From MR-S7 sp000400995 (lineage in GTDB: Bacteria > Pseudomonadota > Gammaproteobacteria > Burkholderiales > Burkholderiaceae_C), in assembly GCF_045291395.1 (NCBI RefSeq), contig NZ_CP152342.1, positions 620,001 through 684,000 on the forward strand: DNA of 64,000 bases, in the 5' to 3' direction. A program made the translations under genes and the position numbers. This document shows, in pieces, positions 32,746-41,688 of this stretch. The notes under the pieces were generated by a model. It was not told where the DNA came from. It did not search any database and saw only the letters and a program-made list of their open reading frames with translations. Each line of letters begins with the position of its first letter. The first letter of the stretch is position 1.

Positions 32746-33708
32746 ATGCTCAAAAAAGCCCTTGCCATCGCCGCGCTCGCGCTGCCTTTGGCCGCCGCAG
32801 CCCAGGACGCCTGGCCTTCGAAAGCGATCACGTTCGTGGTGCCCTATCCGCCGGGCGGGCCTACCGATTTGATGGCACGGCTGATCGCCAAACCGCTCTC
32901 CGAGAGGCTCAAGGTGCCTGTGGTCGTGGAAAATAAGGCGGGTGCCAGCGGCAACATCGGTACGGGGCAGGTGGTGCGAGCCAAGCCCGACGGCTACACC
33001 ATTTTGCTGGCTGCGAGCGGCAACCTGTCGGCCAACCAGTTCCTCTACAACAAGCTGGGTTTCGATCCGGTCAAGGACTTGGCGCCGGTCATGCAGATCT
33101 CCAAGTTCCCGCTGGTGCTGGAGGTGTCGGAGAAAAGCCCGATCACCAGCTTCAAGGATTATGTGGAATACGCGCGCAAGCCCGAAAACCGTGTGACCTT
33201 CGGCTCGGCCAGTAACGGCTCGCCGCAGCACCTGGGCGGCGAATTGTTCAAGGCCATGGCGAAGATCGATATTTCCCACGTGCCTTACAAAGGCGCCGGC
33301 CCGGCTATCGTGGACCTGATGGGAGGGCAAATCACGAGCATGTTCGACATCCTGGGCAGTTCCATGCAGCACATCAAGTCCGGCAAGCTGCGGCCCCTGG
33401 CTGTCACTACCAAGGCACGCTCTGCCATGCTGCCGCAGGTGCCGTCCATCAGCGAACTGGGCTATCCGGATTTCGAGTACTACGCCTGGCACGGCATTTC
33501 CACCACGGCAGGAACACCCAAGCCTGTAATCGAGCGCCTGAACACGGAGTTGCGCGGCATCTTCGGAGACGAGGCCTTCAAGGCCAAGTGGCTGGAAATC
33601 GGCTCGGAAGTCGTCGCAGGGACGCCCGAGCAGTTCGACGCCGTCATCAAGAGCGAGGCGCGCAAGATGCAGGAGCTGATCCGCACCCTGAACATCCAGC
33701 TGGATTGA
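32746..33708 (+). CDS. Bug family substrate-binding protein
   Basis: 320 residues, short signal peptide (MLKKALAIAALALPLAAAAQ). Bug motifs: ITFVVPYPPGGPTDLMARLI, VENKAGASGNIGTGQVV, AKPDGYTILLA and VPYKGAGPAIVDLMGGQITS. AAAGGAGAC precedes the ATG. It follows the CMD-family gene by 30 bases, so the two probably form one operon under the divergent LysR. Ligand unknown. Confidence 0.94.
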   Translation: MLKKALAIAALALPLAAAAQDAWPSKAITFVVPYPPGGPTDLMARLIAKPLSERLKVPVVVENKAGASGNIGTGQVVRAKPDGYTILLAASGNLSANQFLYNKLGFDPVKDLAPVMQISKFPLVLEVSEKSPITSFKDYVEYARKPENRVTFGSASNGSPQHLGGELFKAMAKIDISHVPYKGAGPAIVDLMGGQITSMFDILGSSMQHIKSGKLRPLAVTTKARSAMLPQVPSISELGYPDFEYYAWHGISTTAGTPKPVIERLNTELRGIFGDEAFKAKWLEIGSEVVAGTPEQFDAVIKSEARKMQELIRTLNIQLD

Positions 33709-33747
33709 CCCCTACACTTGGCGGCTCACCCCTTCAGGAGAGACGCC

Positions 33748-34634
33748 ATGCTGCGAGATGACCTCAGGAAAGACTTCGACGCCCTCGTGCCCAGCGCAGG
33801 TGCCAGCCGCCGCGCCGCCCTGCAACTGATGCTGGGCGCGGGCTACGCGGCGGCGGCCGCGCCCGTGATGGCACAGACCGCCATCAAGACCCCGTCCGAC
33901 GGCCTCACCGTGGGCGAAATCGACTACACGGTAGGCGGCTTCAAGGTGCCGGCTTATCGCGCCGCGCCGGCGGGCAAGACGGGGTTGCCCGTAGTGCTGG
34001 TCATCCAGGAAATCTTCGGCGTGCATGAATACATCGCCGACGTGTGCCGCCGCTTCGCGCGCGCGCGGGCTACTTGGCGATCGCGCCTGAGCTGTATGCG
34101 CGCCAGGGCGATCCGGGTGCCTATGGCGAGATGGCCAAGCTTATGGCTGAGGTGGTCTCCAAGGTGCCCGATGCCCAGGTGCTCGCCGACCTGGACGGTG
34201 CCGTGCAATGGGCCGGTGCCAATGGCGGCGACCTGAAGAAGGTGGGCATCACCGGCTTCTGCTGGGGTGGGCGCATCACCTGGCTGTACGCCGCCCACGG
34301 CCCCGTGAAAGCGGGCGTGGCGTGGTACGGGCGCCTGGTGGGGCAGACCAGCGACCTCACGCCCAAGCATCCCTTGGACATCGCGCCCATCCTCAAGGCA
34401 CCGGTGCTCGGCCTCTATGGCGAGAAAGACACCGGCATCCCTCTTGACACGGTGGATAAGATGAAAGCGGCCCTGGCACAGGGCTCGGCCGCCGCCAAGG
34501 CGTCCGAATTCGTGGTCTACCCCGACGCGCCGCACGCCTTTCATGCCGACTACCGCCCGAGCTTCCGCAAGGAGCCCGCCGAAGACGGCTGGAAACGCGC
34601 GCTGGCCTGGTTCAAGCAACACGGCGTGGCCTGA
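33748..34634 (+). pseudogene. Dienelactone hydrolase family protein, frameshifted
   Basis: ATG 33748 with AGGAGAG upstream. An N-terminal twin-arginine-like leader (SRRAALQLMLGAGYAAAAAP) is followed by the DLH core: VVLVIQEIFGVHEYIADVCR, GFCWGGRITWLYA (nucleophile Cys), LGLYGEKDTGI (Asp) and PHAFHADYRP (His). The frame shifts inside a CG dinucleotide run at 34056-34067. The conserved AGYLAIAPELYARQGD continues in another frame to 34634, about 295 residues if repaired. Such alpha/beta hydrolases open dienelactones in chlorocatechol pathways or act more broadly. A terminator follows. Confidence 0.87.
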
Positions 34635-34650
34635 GCCACGGCGCAGCCAC

Positions 34651-34672
34651 AAAGCCCTTCGGGGCTTTTTTT
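34651..34672 (+). terminator. Rho-independent terminator after the dienelactone hydrolase gene
   Basis: AAAGCCC / GGGCTTT stem with a TTCG loop, ending in a T run, 16 bases after the stop. Confidence 0.8.
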
Positions 34673-34743
34673 GCGTGTGCGGAATGGACTGAAATTTCGA
34701 GGAAAATCCGCGCTCGACCCAATAGGGGCAAGCGCTAAAAGCT

Positions 34744-35589
34744 ATGACATTGGTAGCAATCATCCTGGCCACTCTGGCCGCAGGCATCGGCAGTGTGTGG
34801 GTCGCCGCGGCGTTGCTGCGCGCGGGCCTGGGCGGGCGCTGGCGCGTGGGGCCGCAGCACCTGTTGAGCCTGGCTGCAGGCGCGCTGCTGGCCACGGCCT
34901 TCATGCACCTGCTGCCCGAGGCCTTCGAAAGCCAGGCCAGCGCGCACGACCTGTTTGCCACATTGCTTGTAGGGGTGGTGTTCTTCTTCCTGCTCGACAA
35001 GGCGGAGCTGTGGCACCACGGTCATGAACATGGGCATGGGCATGAAGCCCCGCATGCGCAGGGCGAAGCGCACGGCCACGACCATGGCGCGCATGCGTCG
35101 CACCACCATCACCACAACGGCCCGCGTGCGGGCGGATGGGCCGTGCTCACGGGTGACAGCGTGCACTGCTTTGGGGATGGCGTGCTGATCGCATCGGCCT
35201 TCGTGGCAGATCTGCGGCTAGGGTTGGTCGCGGCGATTTCGGTGCTGGCGCACGAGGTGCCGCACCATATGGGCGATCTGCTGGTGCTGCGCCAGACCAG
35301 CGCCAGCCGCCGCATGGCGCTGGTCAAGGTGTCGTTGGCCGGGGCGGTGACCGCTCTCGGGGGGCTGGCGGGTTTCTTCCTTGTGGAGCGGTTGCACGAC
35401 TGGCTGCCGTACTTCCTGGCCGTGGCTTCCAGCAGCTTCGTCTACGTGGCGCTGGCTGACCTGATCCCGCAACTGCAGCGGCGCCTGTCGGCACGCGAGA
35501 CGGTGGTGCAGGTGGTGTTCCTGCTGCTGGGAATGGTGATGGTCACGGTGGTGAGTGGCCTGGCGCACGGCCAGGCCCATGGTCACTGA
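34744..35589 (+). CDS. ZIP family metal transporter
   Basis: 281 residues, about eight membrane segments. ZIP hallmarks: LLSLAAGALLATAFMHLLPE near residue 40, the metal-site region DSVHCFGDGVLIASAF, and AHEVPHHMGDLLVLRQTSAS. A long His-rich cytoplasmic loop (about residues 92-122, with HGHEHGHGH and ASHHHHHNG) lies between the third and fourth segments and probably binds zinc. It imports zinc or another divalent metal across the inner membrane. It stands alone; a LysR gene begins 11 bases after its stop. Confidence 0.92.
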   Translation: MTLVAIILATLAAGIGSVWVAAALLRAGLGGRWRVGPQHLLSLAAGALLATAFMHLLPEAFESQASAHDLFATLLVGVVFFFLLDKAELWHHGHEHGHGHEAPHAQGEAHGHDHGAHASHHHHHNGPRAGGWAVLTGDSVHCFGDGVLIASAFVADLRLGLVAAISVLAHEVPHHMGDLLVLRQTSASRRMALVKVSLAGAVTALGGLAGFFLVERLHDWLPYFLAVASSSFVYVALADLIPQLQRRLSARETVVQVVFLLLGMVMVTVVSGLAHGQAHGH

Positions 35590-35599
35590 GCACGGCCGC

Positions 35600-36502
35600 A
35601 TGGCGAAAATCAATATCCTGCATCTCCAGACGCTGTGCCAGATTGCACAGCTCGGCAGTTTCCAGGCCACCGCAGACCATATGTACACCACCCAGCCCAC
35701 GGTGTCCGCGCGCATGCGGGAGCTGGAGGCCAGGCTGGGTTTTCCGGTGTTCCACAAGCGCGGCCGCAGGATGGATCTGACGACGCAGGGGCGGGAACTG
35801 GTTCAGCAGATCAAGCCCCTGCTGGCCGCCATCGACGACGTGATCCACACGCTCGACGATGCCTCCCATGCCTCGGGGCTCATACGCCTGGGCATTGCCG
35901 GGCTGATCGGCCAGACCTGGTTTTCGCAGTTCGTCACCGCTGCGCGGGCGGCCATGCCGCAGTTGAACTTCGACGTAGAGGTCGGGCAGACCTCCCTGAG
36001 CGTCAACAAGCTGGAGACAGGCCATCTGGACCTGGTGTTCATGGCCACGCCTTCCCTGACCTCCGACCGTTTCCATGTGGAGCCCATCGGCTCCGTGGAC
36101 GTGTTGCTGGTCGGCTCGCCCGCCCTCGTGGGGCGTGACGGCGCGCACTCCGCCGTCGACTGGCTGGAGGCGATGCGCTCGCAGCCGGTGTGGTCGCTGT
36201 CCAAGGAGTCGCCCATGCATCCGATCCTGGTGAAGCTCATCAAGGAGAACAACCTGCGCATCAAGATCGACGTCTGTGGCGACGTGCTGACCTTGAAGCA
36301 ACTGCTGCGCTGCGGCACGGGAATCGGCCTGATGACCTATCCCATGATGGAATCGGAGCTGAAGAGCGGCGAACTCGTTGCGCTGAAGGGCGCGCCGGCT
36401 TTTCCCCGCATTTCCTTCAATGCCGCATGGGGCATGGACCAAAGCCAGACCGTGATCCGCAAGCTGGTGGCGTTGGCCAAGACCATCTCCACCTTCCAGT
36501 GA
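35600..36502 (+). CDS. LysR family transcriptional regulator
   Basis: 300 residues from ATG 35600 (an in-frame ATG at 35579 would overlap the ZIP gene). HTH: LHLQTLCQIAQLGSFQATAD, TTQPTVSARMRELEARLGFP, VFHKRGRRMDLT. The effector domain follows (GLIRLGIAGLIGQTWFSQFV). It converges on the Bug gene at 36506 with only three bases between the stops, and probably controls the minus-strand alcohol oxidation operon. Confidence 0.92.
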   Translation: MAKINILHLQTLCQIAQLGSFQATADHMYTTQPTVSARMRELEARLGFPVFHKRGRRMDLTTQGRELVQQIKPLLAAIDDVIHTLDDASHASGLIRLGIAGLIGQTWFSQFVTAARAAMPQLNFDVEVGQTSLSVNKLETGHLDLVFMATPSLTSDRFHVEPIGSVDVLLVGSPALVGRDGAHSAVDWLEAMRSQPVWSLSKESPMHPILVKLIKENNLRIKIDVCGDVLTLKQLLRCGTGIGLMTYPMMESELKSGELVALKGAPAFPRISFNAAWGMDQSQTVIRKLVALAKTISTFQ

Positions 36503-36505
36503 ACG

Positions 36506-37507
36506 CTATTCCGGCTTCACGCCCGCTTCGCTCAAGAGCTTCTGCCAGCGCGCCACCTCCTCGGCCAGCAGCTTTTCCGCCCCTGGCGTGCTGCGCTGCG
36601 CGGCGCTGGGAACCGCGAGGCCCATTTGCTTGTACCGCTCCAGCAGGTCCGGCTGGGCCAGTGTCTTGTTGATGGCTGCGTTGAGCGTGTCGGCCATCGC
36701 CGGGGAAACGCCTTTCTTGACCAGCACCATGTTCCAGATGGTGTAGTTCAGATGCTTGTAGGATGTCTCGCTGGCCGAGGGGACATCCGGCAGGACGCTC
36801 ACGCGCTGCGGGCTCAGCACCACCAGCCCCTTGATCTTGCCCGATGCGATCGAACTGACGGCGGTGCTGCTGCTCTCCACCGTGTAGTCGATCTGCCCGG
36901 CCATGACATCGGACGTCGCCTGCGCCGCGCCGCGATAGTGCACGGGCGTGATGTTGATGCCCAGGCCCGCGTTGAGCAGCATCCCTCCCAGGAAAGCGCC
37001 CGAGCCGACGCCAGCATCGCCGAAGTTCATTTTCGCGCCATGGGTCTTGGCATAGGCGGCGAATTCATCCAGGTTCGATGCCGGGAAATCGGCGCGCACG
37101 GAGAGCACCTGCGGCGCATCGGCCACCGAGGCGATCGGGGTGAAGTCCTTGAGAACGTCGTAGGGCAGGTTTTTGTAGACGGAGGCATTCGCGGCCAGTG
37201 TCCCGACGTTGCCCAGCAGGATGGTGTAGCCGTCGGCCGCGGCCCTGGCCACGCGCGCCTGGCCTATCGACCCTCCGGCGCCGGGAACGTTCTCCACGAC
37301 CACGGACTGCTTCAGTTCCTGGGCCAGCCCTTTGGCCAGCGTTCTTGCCAGAACGTCCGTCGCTCCCCCTGCGGTATACGGCACGATCAGGCTGATGGGC
37401 CGCTCGGGATAGGCGCCGGCCTGCGCGCCCAGGCTTAACGCCAGGCCCAAAGGGCCGAGCACGAGGCGCATGGTTTTCGAGGTGCGGGAAGTCTTCTTCG
37501 CATGCAT
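36506..37507 (-). CDS. Bug family substrate-binding protein
   Basis: 333 residues from ATG 37507, with GGAGACACC upstream. Signal region KTMRLVLGPLGLALSLGAQA. Bug motifs: ISLIVPYTAGGATDVLARTL, VENVPGAGGSIGQARVAR, AADGYTILLGNVGT and VHYRGAAQATSDVMAGQID. It is the last gene of a minus-strand operon with an aldehyde dehydrogenase, a GMC oxidoreductase, an MBL hydrolase and another Bug gene. Ligand unknown, perhaps an alcohol, aldehyde or acid handled by those enzymes. Confidence 0.93.
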   Translation of the reverse strand: MHAKKTSRTSKTMRLVLGPLGLALSLGAQAGAYPERPISLIVPYTAGGATDVLARTLAKGLAQELKQSVVVENVPGAGGSIGQARVARAAADGYTILLGNVGTLAANASVYKNLPYDVLKDFTPIASVADAPQVLSVRADFPASNLDEFAAYAKTHGAKMNFGDAGVGSGAFLGGMLLNAGLGINITPVHYRGAAQATSDVMAGQIDYTVESSSTAVSSIASGKIKGLVVLSPQRVSVLPDVPSASETSYKHLNYTIWNMVLVKKGVSPAMADTLNAAINKTLAQPDLLERYKQMGLAVPSAAQRSTPGAEKLLAEEVARWQKLLSEAGVKPE

Positions 37508-37638
37508 GGTGTGTCTCCAATCAATCAAACAACGGTCGAACTCGTTTTTCGAACGGCAAGCCCAGGCCATTGCGCTCTCGAAGGGCGCATGTACGCTGGT
37601 GGAATTCGGCGGCGTCCGTGGTGGAACGCCGGTCAATC

Positions 37639-39096
37639 TCAGGCGGGGTCGCTCAGCGAGAAACTCACGACCTTCTCGTCGGTCATGTCGCGGATCGCGT
37701 ATTTCGGCCCTTCGAAGCCATAGCCGCTGTCCTTGACGCCGCCATAAGGCATGCCGTCGTTGCGCGAGCTGGAGGTTTCGTTCACATGCAGGCCGCCGAC
37801 GCGCAGGTTGCGCGCCATGTAGAAGGCGGTGTTCACGTCATTGGTGAACACGCCCGTGGCCAAGCCATAGGGCGTAGCGTTGATGCTCTCGATGGCCTCG
37901 GCAACCGTCTGGAACGGCATCAGGGTCACGACGGGCGCGAAGATTTCCTGGTCCACCACCTTCATGCCCGGCCGCACATCGGACAGGATCGTCGGCTCCA
38001 GCACGGACTTGTCGCGCCTGCCGCCCGCGACCAGCCGTGCGCCCAGGGAAATTGCTTCCTGAACCCAGGCCTCGGCGCGCCTCGCCTCCTTCTCGGCAAT
38101 CATCGGCCCCACATCGGTGTCGGCCAGCCGCGGGTCGCCGCTCTTGAGCGCGCGCGTGGCCTGTTCCAGCCTGGCCGCGACTTCCTCGGCCCGGGATTGC
38201 GCCACATACAGGCGCTGGATCGACGTGCACACCTGGCCCGCCTTGCGGAACGTGGCGCGCAGGATGCGCGGCAAGGCCATGTCGAGATCGGCATCCGCAC
38301 AGATCACCGTGCAGGCGATGCTGCCCAGTTCGAGCTGCGTGCGCCGGCGGCCGGCCTTCTGCTGGATGATGCGGCCGACCCGCGTGCTGCCGGTGAAGGT
38401 GTAGAAGTCGATGCCTTGCTCGTCCAGCAGCCATTCCCCCGCTTCCGCGCCTTCTCCATGGACCAGGGAGAGAAGCTCGCCGGGCCAGCCGGCCTCCAGC
38501 AACACGTCGCAGATCAGGCTCGCGGTCAATGGCGTGTACCCCGAGGGCTTCAGGATGACGGCGTTGCCCGCGGCAATGGCGGGCGCGATCTTGTGCAGTA
38601 GCGCGTTGAACGGCGCATTGAAGGGCGTGATGGCGCACACGACGCCCACCGGCGTGCGCAGCGTGAAGGCAATGCGGTCCTTCTGGCCGGGGTTGCCGTC
38701 CATGGGGATCATCTCGCCGCAGATGCGCTTGGCCTCCTCGGCCGAGATTTCCAGCGTATCCAGGCCGCGGTCGATCTCGCCGGACGACTCCACCGCGGTG
38801 AATCCCGCCTCCAGCATCATGATGTCCACGAACTGCTGCTTGCGCGCCTGGATGATGTCCGCCGCCTTGCGCAGGATGCGCGAGCGCTTGTAGCCGTCCG
38901 GCACCTGCTTCAAATGGCGGCGCGCCACGGCCACGGCCTCCTGGATATGTTCGCGGGAGGTCTGGTCCACGTGGGCTATCGCCTCGCCGGAATAGCGGTT
39001 GCGCACGGCAAAGCGGGTGCCGCTGCTCACGCGCTGGCCCGCGATCAGGCTCAGCGTCGAAACGGATTCGAAAACTTGGGGGATGGATGCTGTCAT
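37639..39096 (-). CDS. Aldehyde dehydrogenase family protein
   Basis: 485 residues from ATG 39096, chosen over the ATG at 39114 because GGAGATAACGC fits as its ribosome site. ALDH motifs in order: ITPFNAPFNALLHKIAPAIA, VILKPSGYTPLTA, YTFTGSTRVGRII, the general-base Glu in LELGS, RKAGQVCTSIQRLYV with the nucleophilic Cys, and EIFAPVVTLMP. It oxidises an aldehyde to an acid with NAD(P). Resemblance is to the lactaldehyde/succinate-semialdehyde branch. Next to the GMC oxidoreductase it would complete oxidation of an alcohol to its acid. Confidence 0.93.
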   Translation of the reverse strand: MTASIPQVFESVSTLSLIAGQRVSSGTRFAVRNRYSGEAIAHVDQTSREHIQEAVAVARRHLKQVPDGYKRSRILRKAADIIQARKQQFVDIMMLEAGFTAVESSGEIDRGLDTLEISAEEAKRICGEMIPMDGNPGQKDRIAFTLRTPVGVVCAITPFNAPFNALLHKIAPAIAAGNAVILKPSGYTPLTASLICDVLLEAGWPGELLSLVHGEGAEAGEWLLDEQGIDFYTFTGSTRVGRIIQQKAGRRRTQLELGSIACTVICADADLDMALPRILRATFRKAGQVCTSIQRLYVAQSRAEEVAARLEQATRALKSGDPRLADTDVGPMIAEKEARRAEAWVQEAISLGARLVAGGRRDKSVLEPTILSDVRPGMKVVDQEIFAPVVTLMPFQTVAEAIESINATPYGLATGVFTNDVNTAFYMARNLRVGGLHVNETSSSRNDGMPYGGVKDSGYGFEGPKYAIRDMTDEKVVSFSLSDPA

Positions 39097-39121
39097 TGCG
39101 TTATCTCCAGTCATGGATGCC

Positions 39122-40723
39122 TTACTTCGCCAAAATCAGGTCGGCGGCCTTCTCGCCGACCATCAGGCTGGCGGCCAGCGTGTTGGCGGACGGAACCTGG
39201 GGCATGACGGAGGCATCCGCGATGCGCAGGTTTTCACATCCGTAGACCCGCAGCGACGGGTCGACCACGGCCATGCGGTCTTCGGGCGGACCCATCTTGC
39301 AGGTGCCCACCATGTGGTAGCCGGTGGTGCCCTTCTGCCTGGCGTAGTCCAGCCATTCGTCGTCGGTGTCGATGTCCTTGCCCGGCTGCAGCTCTTTCGC
39401 CAGATAAGGCGCCATCGCCGAAGAGCCCATCAACTGCCGCGCGAGCTTCAGCGCTTCGACCAGCGTGCGCTGGTCCAGCTCATGGCTGAGAAAATTCGGC
39501 TGGAGCAGCGGCGCCTGCAGCGGGTCCTTCGACTGGATATGCACATGGCCGCTGCTCTCGGGCCGCTGCTGCCGGGCGCCCGTGCTCATGCCCGGCATGT
39601 CGTCGAGCACGTAGTTGCTGCCTTCCTTGTAGCTGGCCGGCGTGAACAGGATCTGGATGTCGCCGCGCACAGGGCTGAACCGGGTTCGCCAGAAGACATG
39701 CACGAGCGAAGGGCTCAACGCCAGAATGCTGGGCCGGCCCGCGAACCACCTGAGCACCTCCCTGCCCAGGCGCCACCCTCGGGACAGCTCGTTGAGCGTC
39801 GTGGCGTTCTGCGCCCGCGCGATGCTGCGCACCGTGTAGTGGTCGCGGAAATTCGCGCCCACGCCGGGCAGGTGCTGCTTGACGGCGATGCCGTGGCCCC
39901 TCAGCAGTTCGGAGTCTCCCAGGCCGGAGAGCTCCAGGATCTTGGGCGAATGAAGAGCACCCGCACTGAGGATCACCTCCTTGTTGGCGTAGAGCATATG
40001 GGTCACGCCGTGCCTGATGTACCTCACCCCGATGGCGCGCTTGCCCTCGAACAGGACTTCCGACACCACGGACTCGGTCTTGAGCCGTACCCGCCCTGTC
40101 TGCATCGCGGGCCGCAGGAAGGCGTCGGAGCAATTGACGCGCCGGTTCCTGTGGATGTAGCGCTGGAAATAACCCGCGCCCAGTTGGTCCTTGCCGTTGT
40201 AGTCGGGGTTGTAGGGAATGCCGAATTCCTCGCACCCCTTGATGAAGGCATCGCATAGCGGCGAAGTCCAGTCGGGATTCGTGATGGGCAATTCCCCGTC
40301 CGTGCCGCGGAACGCTGGATCGCAAGGCCCCAGCCGGCGTTCCGACCGCTTGAAGTAGGGCAGCACATCGGCATAGCCCCAGCCGGCGTTGCCCATTCTT
40401 TCCCAGTCGTCGAAGTCCTCGGGCTGCCCGCGCGAATACACGAGGCCGTTGACCGAGCTGGAGCCGCCCACCACCCGCCCTTGCGGCATGGCAATTCTCC
40501 GGTTGTTCGTCGCGGCAGCCGGCTCGGTCTGGTAGTTCCAGGTGATTTTTCCGCCGTACAGGGTCTTGACGAAGCCGACCGGGACGCGAATGAAGAAATC
40601 CTTGTCCTCGCAACCCGCCTCGATGACGCAAATGCTGTGATGGCTTCGCTCGCTCAGCCTTTTGGCGATGACGGACCCCGCCGGCCCCGAGCCGACGATG
40701 ATGTAGTCCACGTACTCGTGCAT
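39122..40723 (-). CDS. GMC family oxidoreductase (choline/alcohol dehydrogenase type, FAD)
   Basis: 533 residues from ATG 40723, with GGAGAAAC upstream. FAD-binding start DYIIVGSGPAGSVIAKRLSE, the GMC signature GRVVGGSSSVNGLVYSRGQP near residue 81, AGALHSPKILELSGLG, and the C-terminal GTTGYHMVGTCKMG with the active-site His, ending SANTLAASLMVGEKAADLI. It oxidises a primary alcohol, passing electrons to a quinone or other acceptor. With the aldehyde dehydrogenase, receptor and hydrolase genes it forms an alcohol oxidation operon reminiscent of polyethylene-glycol or polyol catabolism. Substrate not determinable. Confidence 0.93.
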   Translation of the reverse strand: MHEYVDYIIVGSGPAGSVIAKRLSERSHHSICVIEAGCEDKDFFIRVPVGFVKTLYGGKITWNYQTEPAAATNNRRIAMPQGRVVGGSSSVNGLVYSRGQPEDFDDWERMGNAGWGYADVLPYFKRSERRLGPCDPAFRGTDGELPITNPDWTSPLCDAFIKGCEEFGIPYNPDYNGKDQLGAGYFQRYIHRNRRVNCSDAFLRPAMQTGRVRLKTESVVSEVLFEGKRAIGVRYIRHGVTHMLYANKEVILSAGALHSPKILELSGLGDSELLRGHGIAVKQHLPGVGANFRDHYTVRSIARAQNATTLNELSRGWRLGREVLRWFAGRPSILALSPSLVHVFWRTRFSPVRGDIQILFTPASYKEGSNYVLDDMPGMSTGARQQRPESSGHVHIQSKDPLQAPLLQPNFLSHELDQRTLVEALKLARQLMGSSAMAPYLAKELQPGKDIDTDDEWLDYARQKGTTGYHMVGTCKMGPPEDRMAVVDPSLRVYGCENLRIADASVMPQVPSANTLAASLMVGEKAADLILAK

Positions 40724-40791
40724 TGTTTCTCCAGCGCCGTGGCGGCGTGTTTCTTCTGTCGTGCCAACTTCGGCCCGGTCGGGCGGGGCGC

Positions 40792-41685
40792 TCAAGTGCG
40801 GAACCGGAACCTGAATGCCGAACCGTGCGAGACGACATGGCCCGCCGTGGGGCCCGCGAAATGGCCCGTCAGCAGGATCTTCGAGTTGTCGGCGCAACTC
40901 TCGAGCAGGTTCAGGCGCGTCTGCAGCGCCGCTGCGCCGTTGAAGTCAGCCGCATTCGAGAGATGGGGGCGCGCGCACTGGATGGGGTGGTGGATCACAT
41001 CCCCCGACATGATCGCGTGCTCGTGGCCGTGGCAGACATGCACGAGCAGGTTGCCGGGCGTGTGGCCGGGCGCGCTTTCCAGGCGCACGTCCGTTCCCAG
41101 CTCCGTTGCCACCTGGTCCCCGGCATCGACGAACACGGCGCGGCCCGCTTCGACCACCGGCAGCACGCTGTCGGCAAAGGAGCCGCGGTTGATGGGCGCC
41201 GCTGGATTCTCGCCATGCAGGCGGTGGTAGTGCTCGAACTCCTGCCGGCCCATCAGATAGCGCGCGCGGGGGAACGTCGGCACCCACCGGCCATTGTCGA
41301 GCCGGGTATTCCATCCGACATGGTCTGCATGCAGATGCGTGCACAGGACCAGGTCGATGTCCTCGGGGCGCAGGCCCAGGCGCGCAAGGTTTTCCAGGTA
41401 GTTCGTGTTCAACCGGTGCCACTCGGGCATCGAGGGACGCTCCTTGTGGTTGCCGTTGCAGGTGTCCACCAGGATGTTGCGGGTGGGCGTGCGGATGACG
41501 AAGGAATGGAAGCTCAGCTTGAGCTTGCGGCTGACCTTGTCGATACAGCAGGGGTCCATCCAGTCGATCTCGGCGTCGATGTCCGTGGATTGGATGTTGG
41601 GCAGGAGCCAGTCGGCCGCCAGATCCATGCTGGCGATCTCGACGACCTTCTCGATGCGGGCCTTGCCTATGTCGATGGGCTGCAT
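40792..41685 (-). CDS. MBL fold metallo-hydrolase
   Basis: 297 residues with the metallo-beta-lactamase zinc motif THLHADHVGWN near residue 115, ESAPGHTPGNLLVHV, MSGDVIHHPIQ and LTGHFAGPTAGHV as further ligands. Relatives include lactonases and methyl parathion hydrolase-like enzymes. No signal peptide is seen, so it is probably cytoplasmic. It starts three bases after the stop of the frameshifted Bug gene and lies upstream of the GMC gene. It may open a lactone or ester before or after alcohol oxidation. Confidence 0.9.
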   Translation of the reverse strand: MQPIDIGKARIEKVVEIASMDLAADWLLPNIQSTDIDAEIDWMDPCCIDKVSRKLKLSFHSFVIRTPTRNILVDTCNGNHKERPSMPEWHRLNTNYLENLARLGLRPEDIDLVLCTHLHADHVGWNTRLDNGRWVPTFPRARYLMGRQEFEHYHRLHGENPAAPINRGSFADSVLPVVEAGRAVFVDAGDQVATELGTDVRLESAPGHTPGNLLVHVCHGHEHAIMSGDVIHHPIQCARPHLSNAADFNGAAALQTRLNLLESCADNSKILLTGHFAGPTAGHVVSHGSAFRFRFRT

Positions 41686-41688
41686 GCA

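Noticed and set aside
35019..35120. His-codon-rich repeat in the ZIP gene as a DNA repeat
   Set aside because: It is an in-frame histidine-rich loop expected in ZIP transporters and not an independent repeat.
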